Assembly (NCBI RefSeq): GCF_019654975.1
Contig: NZ_BPEW01000038.1
Span: 1-40,864 of the forward strand
Source of the DNA: Shewanella sp. c952
GTDB lineage: Bacteria; Pseudomonadota; Gammaproteobacteria; Enterobacterales; Shewanellaceae
Length of the DNA stretch: 40,864 nt
Direction: 5' to 3'
Part shown: positions 8,443 to 17,337 of the stretch, in pieces
How the letters are laid out: each line of letters starts with the position of its first letter
How positions within the stretch are numbered: the stretch's first letter is position 1
The notes under the pieces: model-generated
Told to the model about the DNA's origin: nothing
Databases searched by the model: none
Seen by the model: the letters and a program-made list of their open reading frames with translations, nothing else
Position numbers and translations under genes: made by a program

Positions 8443-9156
8443 ATGCAGCAAAATATGATTAGCGTTAACCCTGCAGCCATGCCAAAAGTGATCTTAATCG
8501 GTGAGGAACAAACGCCTGTCGTCATCATAGATAACTTTAGTTTAAGCACTGATGATATTATTACTTATGCCACCACAGAGGCAGATTTTAAAGACGACCT
8601 GAACTCCTATTATCCAGGGATCAGGGCAAAACTACCCCGTGAATACGTCAAAGCAGTGATCGATGCTGTTTTTCAAGGGATCTATCAGTGTTATAACATT
8701 CCGCGACAGTTACGACTCAAGCCTCAGAGCCTATTTTTATCACTGATCACTCGTGAAGAATCAGCGCTATCGACCTTACAAAGAATGCCGCATTTCGATA
8801 CGCCCAAACCCTATTACTTTGCCATCATGCATTACTTAAACCCTAATGAGCATGGGCCTACTGGTTTCTTTCGACATAAACCTACCCAATGGGAGCGGAT
8901 CAGCGAGCAACGCTGCCAGCCCTACTTTGATGCTGCGCAAAAACACAATGAGTTAAATGGTGAGCCCAAGCAAGGTTACTGTAACCAGAGTAATCATCAT
9001 TTTGACCTATATGAGCAGATTCAATACCGCCCAAACAGACTAGTGATATATCCAGGCAATTTACTACACTCCAGCATAGTAAACCCAGCTAAGGATATCG
9101 ACAACAGCCCTGACACAGGCAGGCTTACAGCCAATATATTTATCGACTTTCAATAA
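8443..9156 (+). CDS. DUF6445-like protein with 2OG-Fe(II) oxygenase features
   Basis: Protein of 237 residues without signal peptide. A jelly-roll oxygenase pattern is visible: RMPHFDTPKPYYFAIMHYLN supplies an HxD pair near residue 126, NRLVIYPGNLLHSS supplies the distal histidine near residue 206, and TGRLTANIFIDF places an arginine where 2-oxoglutarate is usually held. I recognise this as the DUF6445 family, which accompanies TonB-receptor/halogenase cassettes. The reaction is unknown. The start at 8443 has no strong ribosome binding site (GGCGGG lies about 15 bases upstream), and a second in-frame ATG lies at 8455. It is the fourth putative oxidative enzyme of the cassette, followed after about 65 bp by the GH3 gene. 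Confidence 0.7.
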   Translation: MQQNMISVNPAAMPKVILIGEEQTPVVIIDNFSLSTDDIITYATTEADFKDDLNSYYPGIRAKLPREYVKAVIDAVFQGIYQCYNIPRQLRLKPQSLFLSLITREESALSTLQRMPHFDTPKPYYFAIMHYLNPNEHGPTGFFRHKPTQWERISEQRCQPYFDAAQKHNELNGEPKQGYCNQSNHHFDLYEQIQYRPNRLVIYPGNLLHSSIVNPAKDIDNSPDTGRLTANIFIDFQ

Positions 9157-9221
9157 CTATTTGTCGAAAAATAACGGCTTTAATCCCATCACCACTCCAC
9201 CAAACTAATATGGAATTTAGA

Positions 9222-11822
9222 ATGAAGCGTCCGACCATTGAGAATCTAACCCTTAGCAGCTTTATTATTTCGAGCCTGCTCGTTACAGCCCCAATGGTGG
9301 TGGCAGAAACTAAAGTAAAACAATCTATTTATGATGATGTTGGGTTAGTAGAGCCAAGCCGCCCATTACTGCAACAGCGTTTAAATAAAGTAGAGCAAAC
9401 AGTTCAAACTCTTTTACTGCAAATGACACTGGCCGAAAAGGTATCCTTGGTACACGCCAATGGCAAATTTACTACTGCCGCTATTGAGCGCCTTGGTGTC
9501 CACGAAATGTGGCTATCTGATGGGCCACACGGTGTTCGCCATGAAATCGAGCGTAATAGCTGGAACTCGGCAAATTGGACCAGTGATTACTCAACTTATC
9601 TGCCGGTATTAACTGCGGTCGCAGCGAGTTGGAATACCGATATGGCGACCTTGCATGGCGCAGTGCTCGGCAGCGAAGCACGTCACCGCGGTAAAGATCT
9701 GATCCTCGGACCTGGCGTTAATTTGGCGAGATTACCGCTTTATGGCCGTAACTTTGAGTATCTGGGAGAAGATCCCTATTTGGCATCGAAACTTGTGGTT
9801 CCGCAAATTAGAGCCATTCAAAAAAACGATGTTGCCGCCACTATCAAACATTACGCCCTCAATACTCAAGAGCTAAACCGCACAGGGGTTAATGCTAAAC
9901 CAGACGAACGTACTTTACGCGAAGTGTACCTGCCCGCCTTTGAAGCTGCCGTAAAACAAGCTAACGTTTACGCCATGATGGGTTCATACAATGAATTTAG
10001 AGGCACTAACGCGAACCAAAGTAAGCACCTAGTCATGGATATCCTTAAAGGAGAATGGGGTTATAAAGGCTTGCTGGTGACTGATTGGAATGTAGATATC
10101 AATACTTATGAAGCTGCCGTCAACGGTTTAGATCTTGAGATGGGTACTGATGTCGCTCATTACAAAGACTACTTTCTTGCCGATCCTCTAATCAAAATGA
10201 TCAATGCTGGTAAAGTGCCAGTGGCCGCACTCGATGATAAAGTCAGGCGAATACTCAGGGTGCAGCTCAGTATCGGTATGATGGATAACTACCGCCTTGC
10301 TGGCCAACGTAATATTATCGCCCACCGTGCCGCAGCCAGAAAAATTGCCGAAGAAGGCATTGTGTTGCTTAAAAATAGCCGCCAAGTATTGCCGTTTGTA
10401 CAAGATAAAGTAAAAAACATTCTCGTCCTTGGTCCTAACCTTGATAAGAAACATGGCTTAGGTGGCGGTTCATCAGAGGTAAAATCACTTTATGAGGTCA
10501 CGCCGCTGCAAGGCCTTAAAGGTAAACTTGCGGGCAAAGCGAATATTACAGTCATGCGCGCTCAAAGCAGTAAACTTGCGCCAATTAGCAACGATTACCT
10601 AGCCACTCGGCACTGGACTGGTACGCCATCGTGGAATATTAGTTACTTTACCGATGAAAACCGTCAACAACTTATCGAAGAGTCTTGGATAGCCGACTCA
10701 GAGTTTAAACCCTCAAGTCTAATTGCCGCTGGTACAGCTCAATTCATCACCATGAAAGCAGCAATAAAGCCACTGAAATCCGGTGTTCATACTTTAAAAG
10801 TAACCGCTAAAGGTAAATTGAATATTAAGATCGATGGCAAATCAGTGATGCAGTTTGATGGAAGTTCAAGCGAAGTGTTAAGCAAGAATATCTCACTGGT
10901 GCAAAATAAAGATTACCAGTTCGAAATCGACTACAGCGGCAGTGAAGGCTATACCCTAGGCTGGGATACGCCTAATAAACTTTTTAATGCTGAAGATGAG
11001 TATTTAACGGCAGCAAAAAATGCCGATGCGGTGATCTATTTCGGTGGCCTTAGCCACAGCGATGATAGAGAGTCTATTGATAGAGCGGATCTGGTGCTCC
11101 CTAATCAACAAGATGAGATGATCAACAAGCTGATTGCCGCCAACCCTAATACCGTAGTGTTTATCACCGCAGGTAGCGCAATCGAAATGCCTTGGGTGGA
11201 CAAAGCTTCAGCCATCGTTTGGAACTCCTATAGCGGTATGGAAGGCGGTCATGCCGTTGCTGACATGCTGTTTGGCGATGTAAACCCAAGTGGCAAGATG
11301 CCTTTCACATTACCTAAAAAACTGCAAGATACCGCGCCAATTGCCTTAAATGATTATAACGCGGTCGAGTCACTCTACTCTGAGGGAGTCTTTATAGGTC
11401 ACCGTTGGTTCGAAAAACAAAACATTAAACCACTGTTTAGTTTTGGCCATGGCCTGTCTTACAGCAACTTTACCCTCAGTAATATCAAGCTTTCTAACAA
11501 GGCCATCAACCTCAATGATACGCTTAATGTTTCAGTCACTGTAACCAACATTGGTAAAGTAGCTGGTGCTGAAGTAGTGCAACTGTATTTACATGATAAA
11601 AAGGCCAGCGTTGAGCGACCGGCAAAAGAGCTTAAGGGCTTTGTAAAAGTCAGCCTACAACCAGGTGAAAGCCAGCAAGTTAATATGCAGCTTAATCAAC
11701 GCGATCTGTCTTTTTGGGATGAAAAATCAAACGATTGGTTAGCAGAAGCTGGAGAGTTTGAAGTGTTAATTGGCACGAGTTTAGATTTCATCCATCTGCG
11801 TGACTCTTTTACCCTTAAATAA
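9222..11822 (+). CDS. secreted GH3 beta-glycosidase with PA14-like insert
   Basis: Exported glycoside hydrolase family 3 enzyme of 866 residues, probably a periplasmic beta-glucosidase acting on oligosaccharides brought in by the receptor. The start at 9222 is preferred because GGA lies eight bases upstream and it gives a clean signal peptide ending near VVA-ET; an in-frame ATG at 9210 has no such site. The N-terminal TIM-barrel domain holds LSDGPHGVR, GRNFEYLGEDPY, KHYALNTQE and the nucleophile motif LLVTDWNVD (Asp288). The second domain is interrupted at about 455-590 by a PA14-like region, then SHSDDRESIDR carries the likely acid/base Glu617. A fibronectin-III-like domain ends the protein. 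This PA14-bearing layout is known from Kluyveromyces BglI-type beta-glucosidases, where the insert shapes substrate length preference. Linkage specificity cannot be read from sequence. Confidence 0.92.
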   Translation: MKRPTIENLTLSSFIISSLLVTAPMVVAETKVKQSIYDDVGLVEPSRPLLQQRLNKVEQTVQTLLLQMTLAEKVSLVHANGKFTTAAIERLGVHEMWLSDGPHGVRHEIERNSWNSANWTSDYSTYLPVLTAVAASWNTDMATLHGAVLGSEARHRGKDLILGPGVNLARLPLYGRNFEYLGEDPYLASKLVVPQIRAIQKNDVAATIKHYALNTQELNRTGVNAKPDERTLREVYLPAFEAAVKQANVYAMMGSYNEFRGTNANQSKHLVMDILKGEWGYKGLLVTDWNVDINTYEAAVNGLDLEMGTDVAHYKDYFLADPLIKMINAGKVPVAALDDKVRRILRVQLSIGMMDNYRLAGQRNIIAHRAAARKIAEEGIVLLKNSRQVLPFVQDKVKNILVLGPNLDKKHGLGGGSSEVKSLYEVTPLQGLKGKLAGKANITVMRAQSSKLAPISNDYLATRHWTGTPSWNISYFTDENRQQLIEESWIADSEFKPSSLIAAGTAQFITMKAAIKPLKSGVHTLKVTAKGKLNIKIDGKSVMQFDGSSSEVLSKNISLVQNKDYQFEIDYSGSEGYTLGWDTPNKLFNAEDEYLTAAKNADAVIYFGGLSHSDDRESIDRADLVLPNQQDEMINKLIAANPNTVVFITAGSAIEMPWVDKASAIVWNSYSGMEGGHAVADMLFGDVNPSGKMPFTLPKKLQDTAPIALNDYNAVESLYSEGVFIGHRWFEKQNIKPLFSFGHGLSYSNFTLSNIKLSNKAINLNDTLNVSVTVTNIGKVAGAEVVQLYLHDKKASVERPAKELKGFVKVSLQPGESQQVNMQLNQRDLSFWDEKSNDWLAEAGEFEVLIGTSLDFIHLRDSFTLK

Positions 11823-11840
11823 CCTGCAAATAGCCCCTAG

Positions 11841-11877
11841 TATCGCTTTAATATTGTCTATTGATATTAAAGCGATA
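11841..11877. terminator. strong hairpin after the GH3 gene
   Basis: A 14-bp perfect stem (TATCGCTTTAATAT at 11841-11854 with its complement at 11864-11877) has a 9-base loop, 18 bases after the GH3 stop codon. The downstream strand continues TTCCCCC, so the T run is poor. It probably closes the cassette as a weak terminator or 3-prime stabiliser. Confidence 0.5.
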
Positions 11878-12047
11878 TTCCCCCTCCCCTCATCTTTAAC
11901 ACTTCAACCACAAAAACCACCAGCAGCTCAAAGTATCAGCAACATAGTTACTACTACTTGCTGCTAATAGTGAATAACTAGTCATTCTCCACTGTCAGAT
12001 TTTAGTGAAATACTCTAGAATGCGCTTCATTGACAGAAGGGATCCCA

Positions 12048-13514
12048 ATGAAACTTAAATTATTAGCAGGACTATTCATTTTCGGCTGCAGTTCAGTACA
12101 AGCTGCATGGTGGGTGGAGCCAACAGACTTGCCACTTAGAGCCGATATCCAACTACTTTCTGATACTGGCATTATTGTCCAACCTATCACCACTTATCCA
12201 TTAATGTGGGACGGGTTAAAACAGGATTTGGACAAGGCTGACCCCACTAAGCTTTCCAATATTCAACGCAGCGCGTTTGAGCGAGTCAATCAAGCTTATG
12301 CTAAAGATCATCGCGGTTTTAGCACTAAAGTAGAACTTGCAGGTAGCACCGATACCACCCGATTTATTGGCTTTGGCCAAGATTACCGTGATAAAGGTGA
12401 AGGCACTGTTAGCGCTGAAGTCACTAAAGATTGGTTCAGCGGCCGTCTTTCGGCAAGCTATCATGCAGATCCCATTGACGGTAACAGTACTCGCCTAGAT
12501 GACAGTTTTGCTGCAGTAAAGCTAGGAAACTGGATCGTTAGCGCTGGCGCACAACAAAAGTACTGGGGACCTGGCTGGGATAGCGGTTTAATCCAAACCA
12601 CTAATGCTCGCCCAATGCCCGGTATTACCTTAAGCCGCAATAACAGCCAAGCCTTTGAAACACCCTGGTTGAACTGGATTGGCCCTTGGACTTTCACTAC
12701 CGCATTCAGTCAAATGGAAAGCGACCGTTATGTGCCTGATACTCAACACTGGGGCGCTCGCGGTACAATAAGACCAATTTCAAAATTAGAAGTTGGTTTC
12801 TCATGGACCATGCAATGGGGCGGCGAAGGTTACGGTAATAGCCTAAGTGATTGGTGGGATGGGTTATCTAATGGTGGCGGCCATGAAGGTGATTTAGAAA
12901 ATGGCCAAGAAAACATGCTGGCAGGCTATGATTTTCGCTGGTCAGATACCGCCTTTGGCATTCCATACGGTATCTACTATGAGCGCACCCATGAAGATTA
13001 CCACAATGGTAAAAACAAACTGATCAATGCCGCCAACATGGGCGGTATCGACTTTGTATTAACCGATATCAATACTCGGATCTTCTTAGAATATTCAGAT
13101 ACAAAGGTTGCATGTGGTATCGATCCACAAGCATACAACTGCATGTATGAACACGGCTTTTATCAAAGCGGATACCGCTATTACGGCCGCAGCTTAGGCA
13201 GCACCTATGATAATGATTCAGAGACGTTAGTTGTCGGTGGTATCACTCAGCTAGGTGGTGGTCAAAGCATTACCAATAAACTACGTTGGTTGCGCCTCAA
13301 TACTGACGGCATTGATAACGGACTACCTGATGGTGGAAACCCGGTTTCACCTGGCGAGTATGAACGGGTATACCAATATGATACCAGCTACCATAGACCG
13401 TTTTATCAAGGTACTCTGAAAGTGGGTGGCACAGTCAGTTACAGTGAGTATGTTACCTCTGGTGGCGACGACTGGGATGCAACCTTGTACGCGGGTTGGG
13501 AAAGAAGCTTTTAA
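12048..13514 (+). CDS. wzi: capsule assembly protein Wzi
   Basis: Outer-membrane beta-barrel lectin that in Escherichia coli anchors group 1 capsule at the cell surface. The 488-residue protein has a signal peptide (MKLKLLAGLFIFGCSSVQA), then AWWVEPTDLPLRADIQLLSDTG, the typical Wzi start. Barrel-like segments include GNWIVSAGAQQKYWGPGWDSGL and WLNWIGPWTFTTAFSQME, and the chain ends AGWERSF with a terminal phenylalanine. The ATG at 12048 is preferred over a TTG at 12030 because AAGGGAT lies eight bases before it. It stands alone between the GH3 cassette and a strong terminator. Its presence indicates that the polysaccharide made by the downstream cluster is held at the cell surface, at least partly. 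A Cys pair (CGIDPQAYNC, about 355-365) may form a disulfide. Confidence 0.9.
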   Translation: MKLKLLAGLFIFGCSSVQAAWWVEPTDLPLRADIQLLSDTGIIVQPITTYPLMWDGLKQDLDKADPTKLSNIQRSAFERVNQAYAKDHRGFSTKVELAGSTDTTRFIGFGQDYRDKGEGTVSAEVTKDWFSGRLSASYHADPIDGNSTRLDDSFAAVKLGNWIVSAGAQQKYWGPGWDSGLIQTTNARPMPGITLSRNNSQAFETPWLNWIGPWTFTTAFSQMESDRYVPDTQHWGARGTIRPISKLEVGFSWTMQWGGEGYGNSLSDWWDGLSNGGGHEGDLENGQENMLAGYDFRWSDTAFGIPYGIYYERTHEDYHNGKNKLINAANMGGIDFVLTDINTRIFLEYSDTKVACGIDPQAYNCMYEHGFYQSGYRYYGRSLGSTYDNDSETLVVGGITQLGGGQSITNKLRWLRLNTDGIDNGLPDGGNPVSPGEYERVYQYDTSYHRPFYQGTLKVGGTVSYSEYVTSGGDDWDATLYAGWERSF

Positions 13515-13528
13515 GCTTGAGCAATAGT

Positions 13529-13613
13529 TCTAGCCTTGGGTGTTAGAGGCTCTAAGCTTGGGTATTAGAGCGTCTAGGCTCTAAGCTTGGGTATTAGAAC
13601 GTCTAGGCTCTAG
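13529..13613. repeat. short tandem repeat, 29-bp period
   Basis: Two adjacent near-identical 29-bp units begin at 13549 and 13578, differing at one base, with a partial third from 13607 and a degraded earlier copy before the first. Each unit contains AAGCTTGGGTATTAGA and CGTCTAG. It lies between the wzi stop codon and the terminator, so copy number would change only the 3-prime untranslated region. Confidence 0.75.
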
Positions 13614-13621
13614 CAAGATAG

Positions 13622-13657
13622 AAAGGCAAAAGTAGCGCTCTACTTTTGCCTTTTTTA
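13622..13657 (+). terminator. intrinsic terminator after wzi
   Basis: A 14-bp perfect stem (AAAGGCAAAAGTAG at 13622-13635 with its complement at 13640-13653) has a 4-base CGCT loop and runs into further T bases. It lies between convergent wzi and rmlD. The A tract on the left arm is short, so it serves the + strand mainly. Confidence 0.88.
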
Positions 13658-13687
13658 TTTTCATCTTAAAAAGAGCTCATACTCGTT

Positions 13688-14827
13688 TCAATTAGCGATG
13701 ATAATCTGTTGAAAATCTAACATGCCTTTGAGTTGCTGTTGCCATTTAGCCTTCAACACACTTCCTTGTCGAACATCTAACTGCTGGCACACACTTTCAT
13801 TATTAAGCGCGCTCTGTTTAGGCCTTCTAGCCAATACCTGTTCATGACCAGCTTGCCAAGATAAAGTGCTAATTGGTTTAATGTTGCAATGAGCTTTTTT
13901 AGATTTATTACTCACTAGTCGCAAACGCTGAATCTCTTGCGCAAACTCAAACCAAGAGCAGCTGCTCGCTGCTGCATAGTGAAACAAACGGTTGGAAGCA
14001 ACACTATCGCTGACAGTTCGACCCGTAAAATGAGTATCTAAGCCCGCACATAAGCTTGCACTTAAGTTAGCAGCACAATTAACCGCTTCTTTTTGCTTTA
14101 TCAGCTTAAAAATAATGACCGCCAGCGCTTCAGCCCAGCTCGGCGTACCATATTGATCGGCAATAACTGATAATTGCTCCTTTGCTGCAAACAACTTCTG
14201 CATGGTATGAACAAAATTATCCCCTTGGCAGCTATAGAGCCAGCTGGTTCGGATAATATAAGCCTGCTCGCCTAAAACCTGTCGTACAGCCAATTCACCT
14301 GCGAGCTTACTATTACCGTACACAGAAAGTGGTGATGGAGTATCTTGTTCGTTATAAGGTGAATGTTTCTCACCAGAAAAGACAAAGTCTGAAGAGATAT
14401 GAACCAGCATTACTCCGTCACGTTTACAGCGCTCCGCCAGTAATTTAGGCCCCTCAACATTAACCTTAACAGCACTTTCAGGGTCAGTTTCAGCATTATC
14501 AACGGCATTATATGCCGCGCAGTTAATCACCACATCTGGTTTTAGCTGTTTAAAAGAGGCATCTATGGCAACAGAGTTGCAAATATCTAACTCTCGGTGT
14601 GAAAACAGGTGCAATTCATCTTGTTCCCTCAAGCAGTTTGTAGCTTCAGGTAAGATATTGACTAAGGCCTGCATAGTTTGAGCTGTCATACGAGTAAAAG
14701 ACCCACCTTTCACTTTTGCATCACTTAGGTGAGCGATTAATGCTAACGACTGAGCTAATTGACCATTGCCACCCGTTACTAATATTTTAATGGGAACTTT
14801 CCTAGGAGCAATCATAGAAGCTCTCAT
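13688..14827 (-). CDS. rmlD: dTDP-4-dehydrorhamnose reductase family protein
   Basis: Predicted NAD(P)H-dependent reductase for the last step of dTDP-L-rhamnose synthesis. The Rossmann motif ILVTGGNGQLAQSL is near residues 15-28. VVINCAAYNAVDNAE and HISSDFVFSG follow, and the catalytic YxxxK appears as YGNSK. The segment TSWLYSCQGDNFV matches RmlD. At 379 residues it is about 80 longer than usual: the extra length lies after the first strand (about 35-75) and in a Cys- and Ser-rich stretch around 245-275. The start overlaps the stop of ycdX by four bases (ATGA), implying translational coupling. rmlC and rmlB lie about 23-26 kb away at the other end of the polysaccharide region. Some divergence makes a related sugar-nucleotide reductase possible. 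Confidence 0.8.
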   Translation of the reverse strand: MRASMIAPRKVPIKILVTGGNGQLAQSLALIAHLSDAKVKGGSFTRMTAQTMQALVNILPEATNCLREQDELHLFSHRELDICNSVAIDASFKQLKPDVVINCAAYNAVDNAETDPESAVKVNVEGPKLLAERCKRDGVMLVHISSDFVFSGEKHSPYNEQDTPSPLSVYGNSKLAGELAVRQVLGEQAYIIRTSWLYSCQGDNFVHTMQKLFAAKEQLSVIADQYGTPSWAEALAVIIFKLIKQKEAVNCAANLSASLCAGLDTHFTGRTVSDSVASNRLFHYAAASSCSWFEFAQEIQRLRLVSNKSKKAHCNIKPISTLSWQAGHEQVLARRPKQSALNNESVCQQLDVRQGSVLKAKWQQQLKGMLDFQQIIIAN

Positions 14828-15567
14828 AAAAGCTCGGCATACTCATCAAGTGAGTCGTGGCCTCTTGCAGATAGGAAACACAACAGAGCTTCTGGGCTGC
14901 GATTAAGCAGTCGCTCAATAGGAAATTGCACAGCTTCAATCACCTCAACGGCTTTATCAAAATCACCTAGGCTGAATGCAACATGAGAATCTGAGCCCAT
15001 CACTAACAATCCGCCCGCTTCTTTCACCGCCTGAGCTATCGCGGTACAGCTTTTTTCACTGCCTTTTCGAGACGTTAAAAATGAGGAGTTATTGATCTCT
15101 AGCGCTACATTATTTTTTGCTGCAGCTTGAGCCACTTTTTTAATATCAATCGGATATGCTGGATTGCCTGGGTGGCTAATAATGTCGACCTTACCACTTT
15201 CAATACAGTTGATAAGGGCTTGCGTATGATTAGCTGCTGTTGATGGCGGAAAAACGGGTTCATGAAAGCCCGCCAATACGATATCGAGCTGTTGTAAATA
15301 ATCACCGAAAAAATCAATTTCCCCCTGCTGATTTTTAATGTTAGCTTCAATCCCTCGAAGCACGCCAACACCATCAACAACCCGTGGTAACACTCGCATA
15401 TTTACAAAATGCCAAAAATGCGGCGCATCAGCCATATCCGGACCATGGTCAGTGATGGCGAACAGTTTAATACCTTTCTCTTTGGCAACATTTAAATAGT
15501 CATGTAACGTACTGTAAGCATGAGTTGAAGCTATGGTATGGGCGTGGGTATCGACTAGAAACTTCAT
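14824..15567 (-). CDS. ycdX: PHP-domain phosphatase YcdX
   Basis: Metal-dependent PHP-fold phosphatase of 247 residues, close in length and sequence to E. coli YcdX (245). Metal ligands are visible in order: DTHAHT, AITDHGPD, RGIEANI, FHEPV, ISHPGNP and GSDSHVAF. The start at 15567 is chosen because it gives MKFLVDTHAHT, the normal family start, with GAGG upstream. An upstream in-frame start at 15645 would run through the terminator at 15590-15618 and is rejected. Its stop overlaps the rmlD start by four bases. In E. coli it affects swarming, but its physiological substrate is not settled; why it is coupled to rmlD is unclear. Confidence 0.9.
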   Translation of the reverse strand: MKFLVDTHAHTIASTHAYSTLHDYLNVAKEKGIKLFAITDHGPDMADAPHFWHFVNMRVLPRVVDGVGVLRGIEANIKNQQGEIDFFGDYLQQLDIVLAGFHEPVFPPSTAANHTQALINCIESGKVDIISHPGNPAYPIDIKKVAQAAAKNNVALEINNSSFLTSRKGSEKSCTAIAQAVKEAGGLLVMGSDSHVAFSLGDFDKAVEVIEAVQFPIERLLNRSPEALLCFLSARGHDSLDEYAELL

Positions 15568-15589
15568 CAGCGGCCTCGGGCTCAAACAA

Positions 15590-15618
15590 AAAAGAGTAGA
15601 CCAGAAGTCTACTCTTTT
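15590..15618 (-). terminator. intrinsic terminator of the sigma-54 regulator gene
   Basis: On the minus strand a 12-bp perfect stem (15607-15618 with 15590-15601) encloses a 5-base loop and is followed by a T run. It lies 42 bases after the regulator stop codon, separating that gene from ycdX. Confidence 0.85.
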
Positions 15619-15659
15619 AGTGGATCTAACTCTATATCCTAACAAGATAAAAGTGAGCG

Positions 15660-17159
15660 CTAGCCCTCGTGACTTAAGCTACTTTCTAACTCTTCCCAGC
15701 TTTGACGTTTGCGGTAAATCGTTGAGGCACTGATGTCTAACAAGGCCGCAGCCTTAGGAACGTTACCATCGCAAAAGGCTATTGCATCTTCAATGGTTTG
15801 TTTCTCAGTGATCCATAAAGGGACAATATCAGCAGCTGGCGCAACAGCAGCAATATCTTGAGCTTCAGTTAAACTACCTTGAACTTCAATAGAGCCTTTG
15901 ACTAGTGAAGGCGCTGCTGGTTCTGCAAACAGCGGCGTAGCGCTTTGCGCTTGCGGCGCGAGCTGCTTAAGGTCGATATTGGCTGTTACCTGTACCGGGA
16001 GCATATCAAGCTCGACGATTTCAGCATCATTGAGCACCACAACTTGCCTTATCACATTTTGCAGTTGCCTAACATTGCCTGGCCATTGGTAGTTCTTGAG
16101 GCATTGCTTTGTATCAGCGCTAAAGTGCTTGAACTGCTTACCTTCCTCTTTGTTGTACTCTTTGAGTAACTTAGTTGCCAGCAACAGAATATCTTTGCCA
16201 CGCATTCTTAACGGTGGCAGCTCAATAGGGATAACATGCAAACGGTAAAAAAGATCTTCCCTGAATCGACCCGCTTTAACTTCATCCCACGGTGCTCGGT
16301 TAGTGGCACTGACAAAGCGTACGTCGACTTTCTCCTCTTTTGCACCACCCACTCGCTGAAACACACCGGTTTGAATAAAACGCAGCAACTTACTTTGCAG
16401 CTCCAGATCCATCTCGCAAATCTCATCAAGAAACAGCGTACCATTATGTGCTCTTGTTGCAGCGCCATCACGGTTAGCGACCGCACCAGTAAATGCACCT
16501 TTGGTATGGCCAAAAATTTCACTCTCGATTAAATCTTTAGGGATTGAGGCACAGTTCAATGCAACAAACGCTTCATCTCTGCGGCTACCAGCATTGTGAA
16601 TCGCATTGGCGCACACCTCTTTACCTGTACCACTTTCGCCGACAATAAATGCCGACGCTTTGCTGTTTGCAACGCAATCAATGGTTTTATAAACCGTTTG
16701 CATCGCCAGTGACTCACCAACGAACCCCATGTAGTGTGGTTTAGGAAGGCTGCTCTCGTATTTTGCGACCAAATTAACCAAGTGGCGCTGTTTAAGGGCA
16801 TTTCGAACCGTAATAGAAAGACGTTTTGCATCGAAAGGTTTGACTAGAAAGTCAAACGCACCTGCTCGCATAGCATCGACGGCGAGATCTATAGTGCCAT
16901 GGGCAGTGATCATAATAACGGTAATATCCGGATACTGTTTTTGGACGGTATCAAGAATATCCATCCCCGACATATCAGGTAATTTAATATCTAGTACAAG
17001 TAAATCGGGTTGCCACTGCTTTAACTCGTTAAGCGCATCACCACCATGATTTACATGAGTGACTTTAGCTCCGTCAGCACGTAAGTACTCAGTGTATAGC
17101 GCTCCAAGCGACATGCTGTCTTCTACCAATAATGCGGTAAACGAGCTAGATATATCCAT
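15660..17159 (-). CDS. sigma-54-dependent response regulator, LuxO/SypG type
   Basis: Transcriptional activator of 499 residues working with RNA polymerase-sigma54. A receiver domain occupies 1-125 with phosphoacceptor Asp57 (LLVLDIKLPDMSG) and KPFD near 107. The AAA+ domain has Walker A GESGTGKE (174-181) and the sigma-54 contact loop GAFTGA (221-226). A linker of about 60 residues leads to a Fis-type helix-turn-helix, with CDGNVPKAAALLDISASTIYRK very like the C-terminus of LuxO and SypG. In Vibrio fischeri SypG activates the syp biofilm polysaccharide genes. Here the encoded neighbours (hybrid kinase, REC-PP2C, STAS) and repeated TTGCA-type palindromes before sigma-54 promoters point to the same job. 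It has its own putative sigma-70 promoter and terminator. LuxO itself is an alternative name, but no luxU-like gene is adjacent. Confidence 0.88.
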   Translation of the reverse strand: MDISSSFTALLVEDSMSLGALYTEYLRADGAKVTHVNHGGDALNELKQWQPDLLVLDIKLPDMSGMDILDTVQKQYPDITVIMITAHGTIDLAVDAMRAGAFDFLVKPFDAKRLSITVRNALKQRHLVNLVAKYESSLPKPHYMGFVGESLAMQTVYKTIDCVANSKASAFIVGESGTGKEVCANAIHNAGSRRDEAFVALNCASIPKDLIESEIFGHTKGAFTGAVANRDGAATRAHNGTLFLDEICEMDLELQSKLLRFIQTGVFQRVGGAKEEKVDVRFVSATNRAPWDEVKAGRFREDLFYRLHVIPIELPPLRMRGKDILLLATKLLKEYNKEEGKQFKHFSADTKQCLKNYQWPGNVRQLQNVIRQVVVLNDAEIVELDMLPVQVTANIDLKQLAPQAQSATPLFAEPAAPSLVKGSIEVQGSLTEAQDIAAVAPAADIVPLWITEKQTIEDAIAFCDGNVPKAAALLDISASTIYRKRQSWEELESSLSHEG

Positions 17160-17209
17160 ATAAAAATCAACCTATTCAATAAGTATTAGAAGCCAAAAAT
17201 AGATAAACC

Positions 17210-17238
17210 ATCATAACCATTGATACGGCAGATACCAA
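17210..17238 (-). promoter_or_regulatory. putative sigma-70 promoter of the sigma-54 regulator gene
   Basis: On the minus strand TTGGTA (17233-17238) and TATGAT (17210-17215) are separated by exactly 17 bp, about 50 bp before the start codon. This would give basal expression of the activator independent of its own sigma-54 targets. Confidence 0.45.
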
Positions 17239-17337
17239 GGCCTGTTAATCAAGTCTAGCAGTTTTATCTTCCTGTCGTTTTCCTACCTTTCATAAGTATT
17301 CACCTTAATCGGTGGAAGCATTTCAAACCTTCATCAC

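Noticed and set aside
15568..15645. Extended start of ycdX
   Set aside because: The extension is encoded by the terminator of the neighbouring regulator gene and the family starts at MKFLVDTHAHT.
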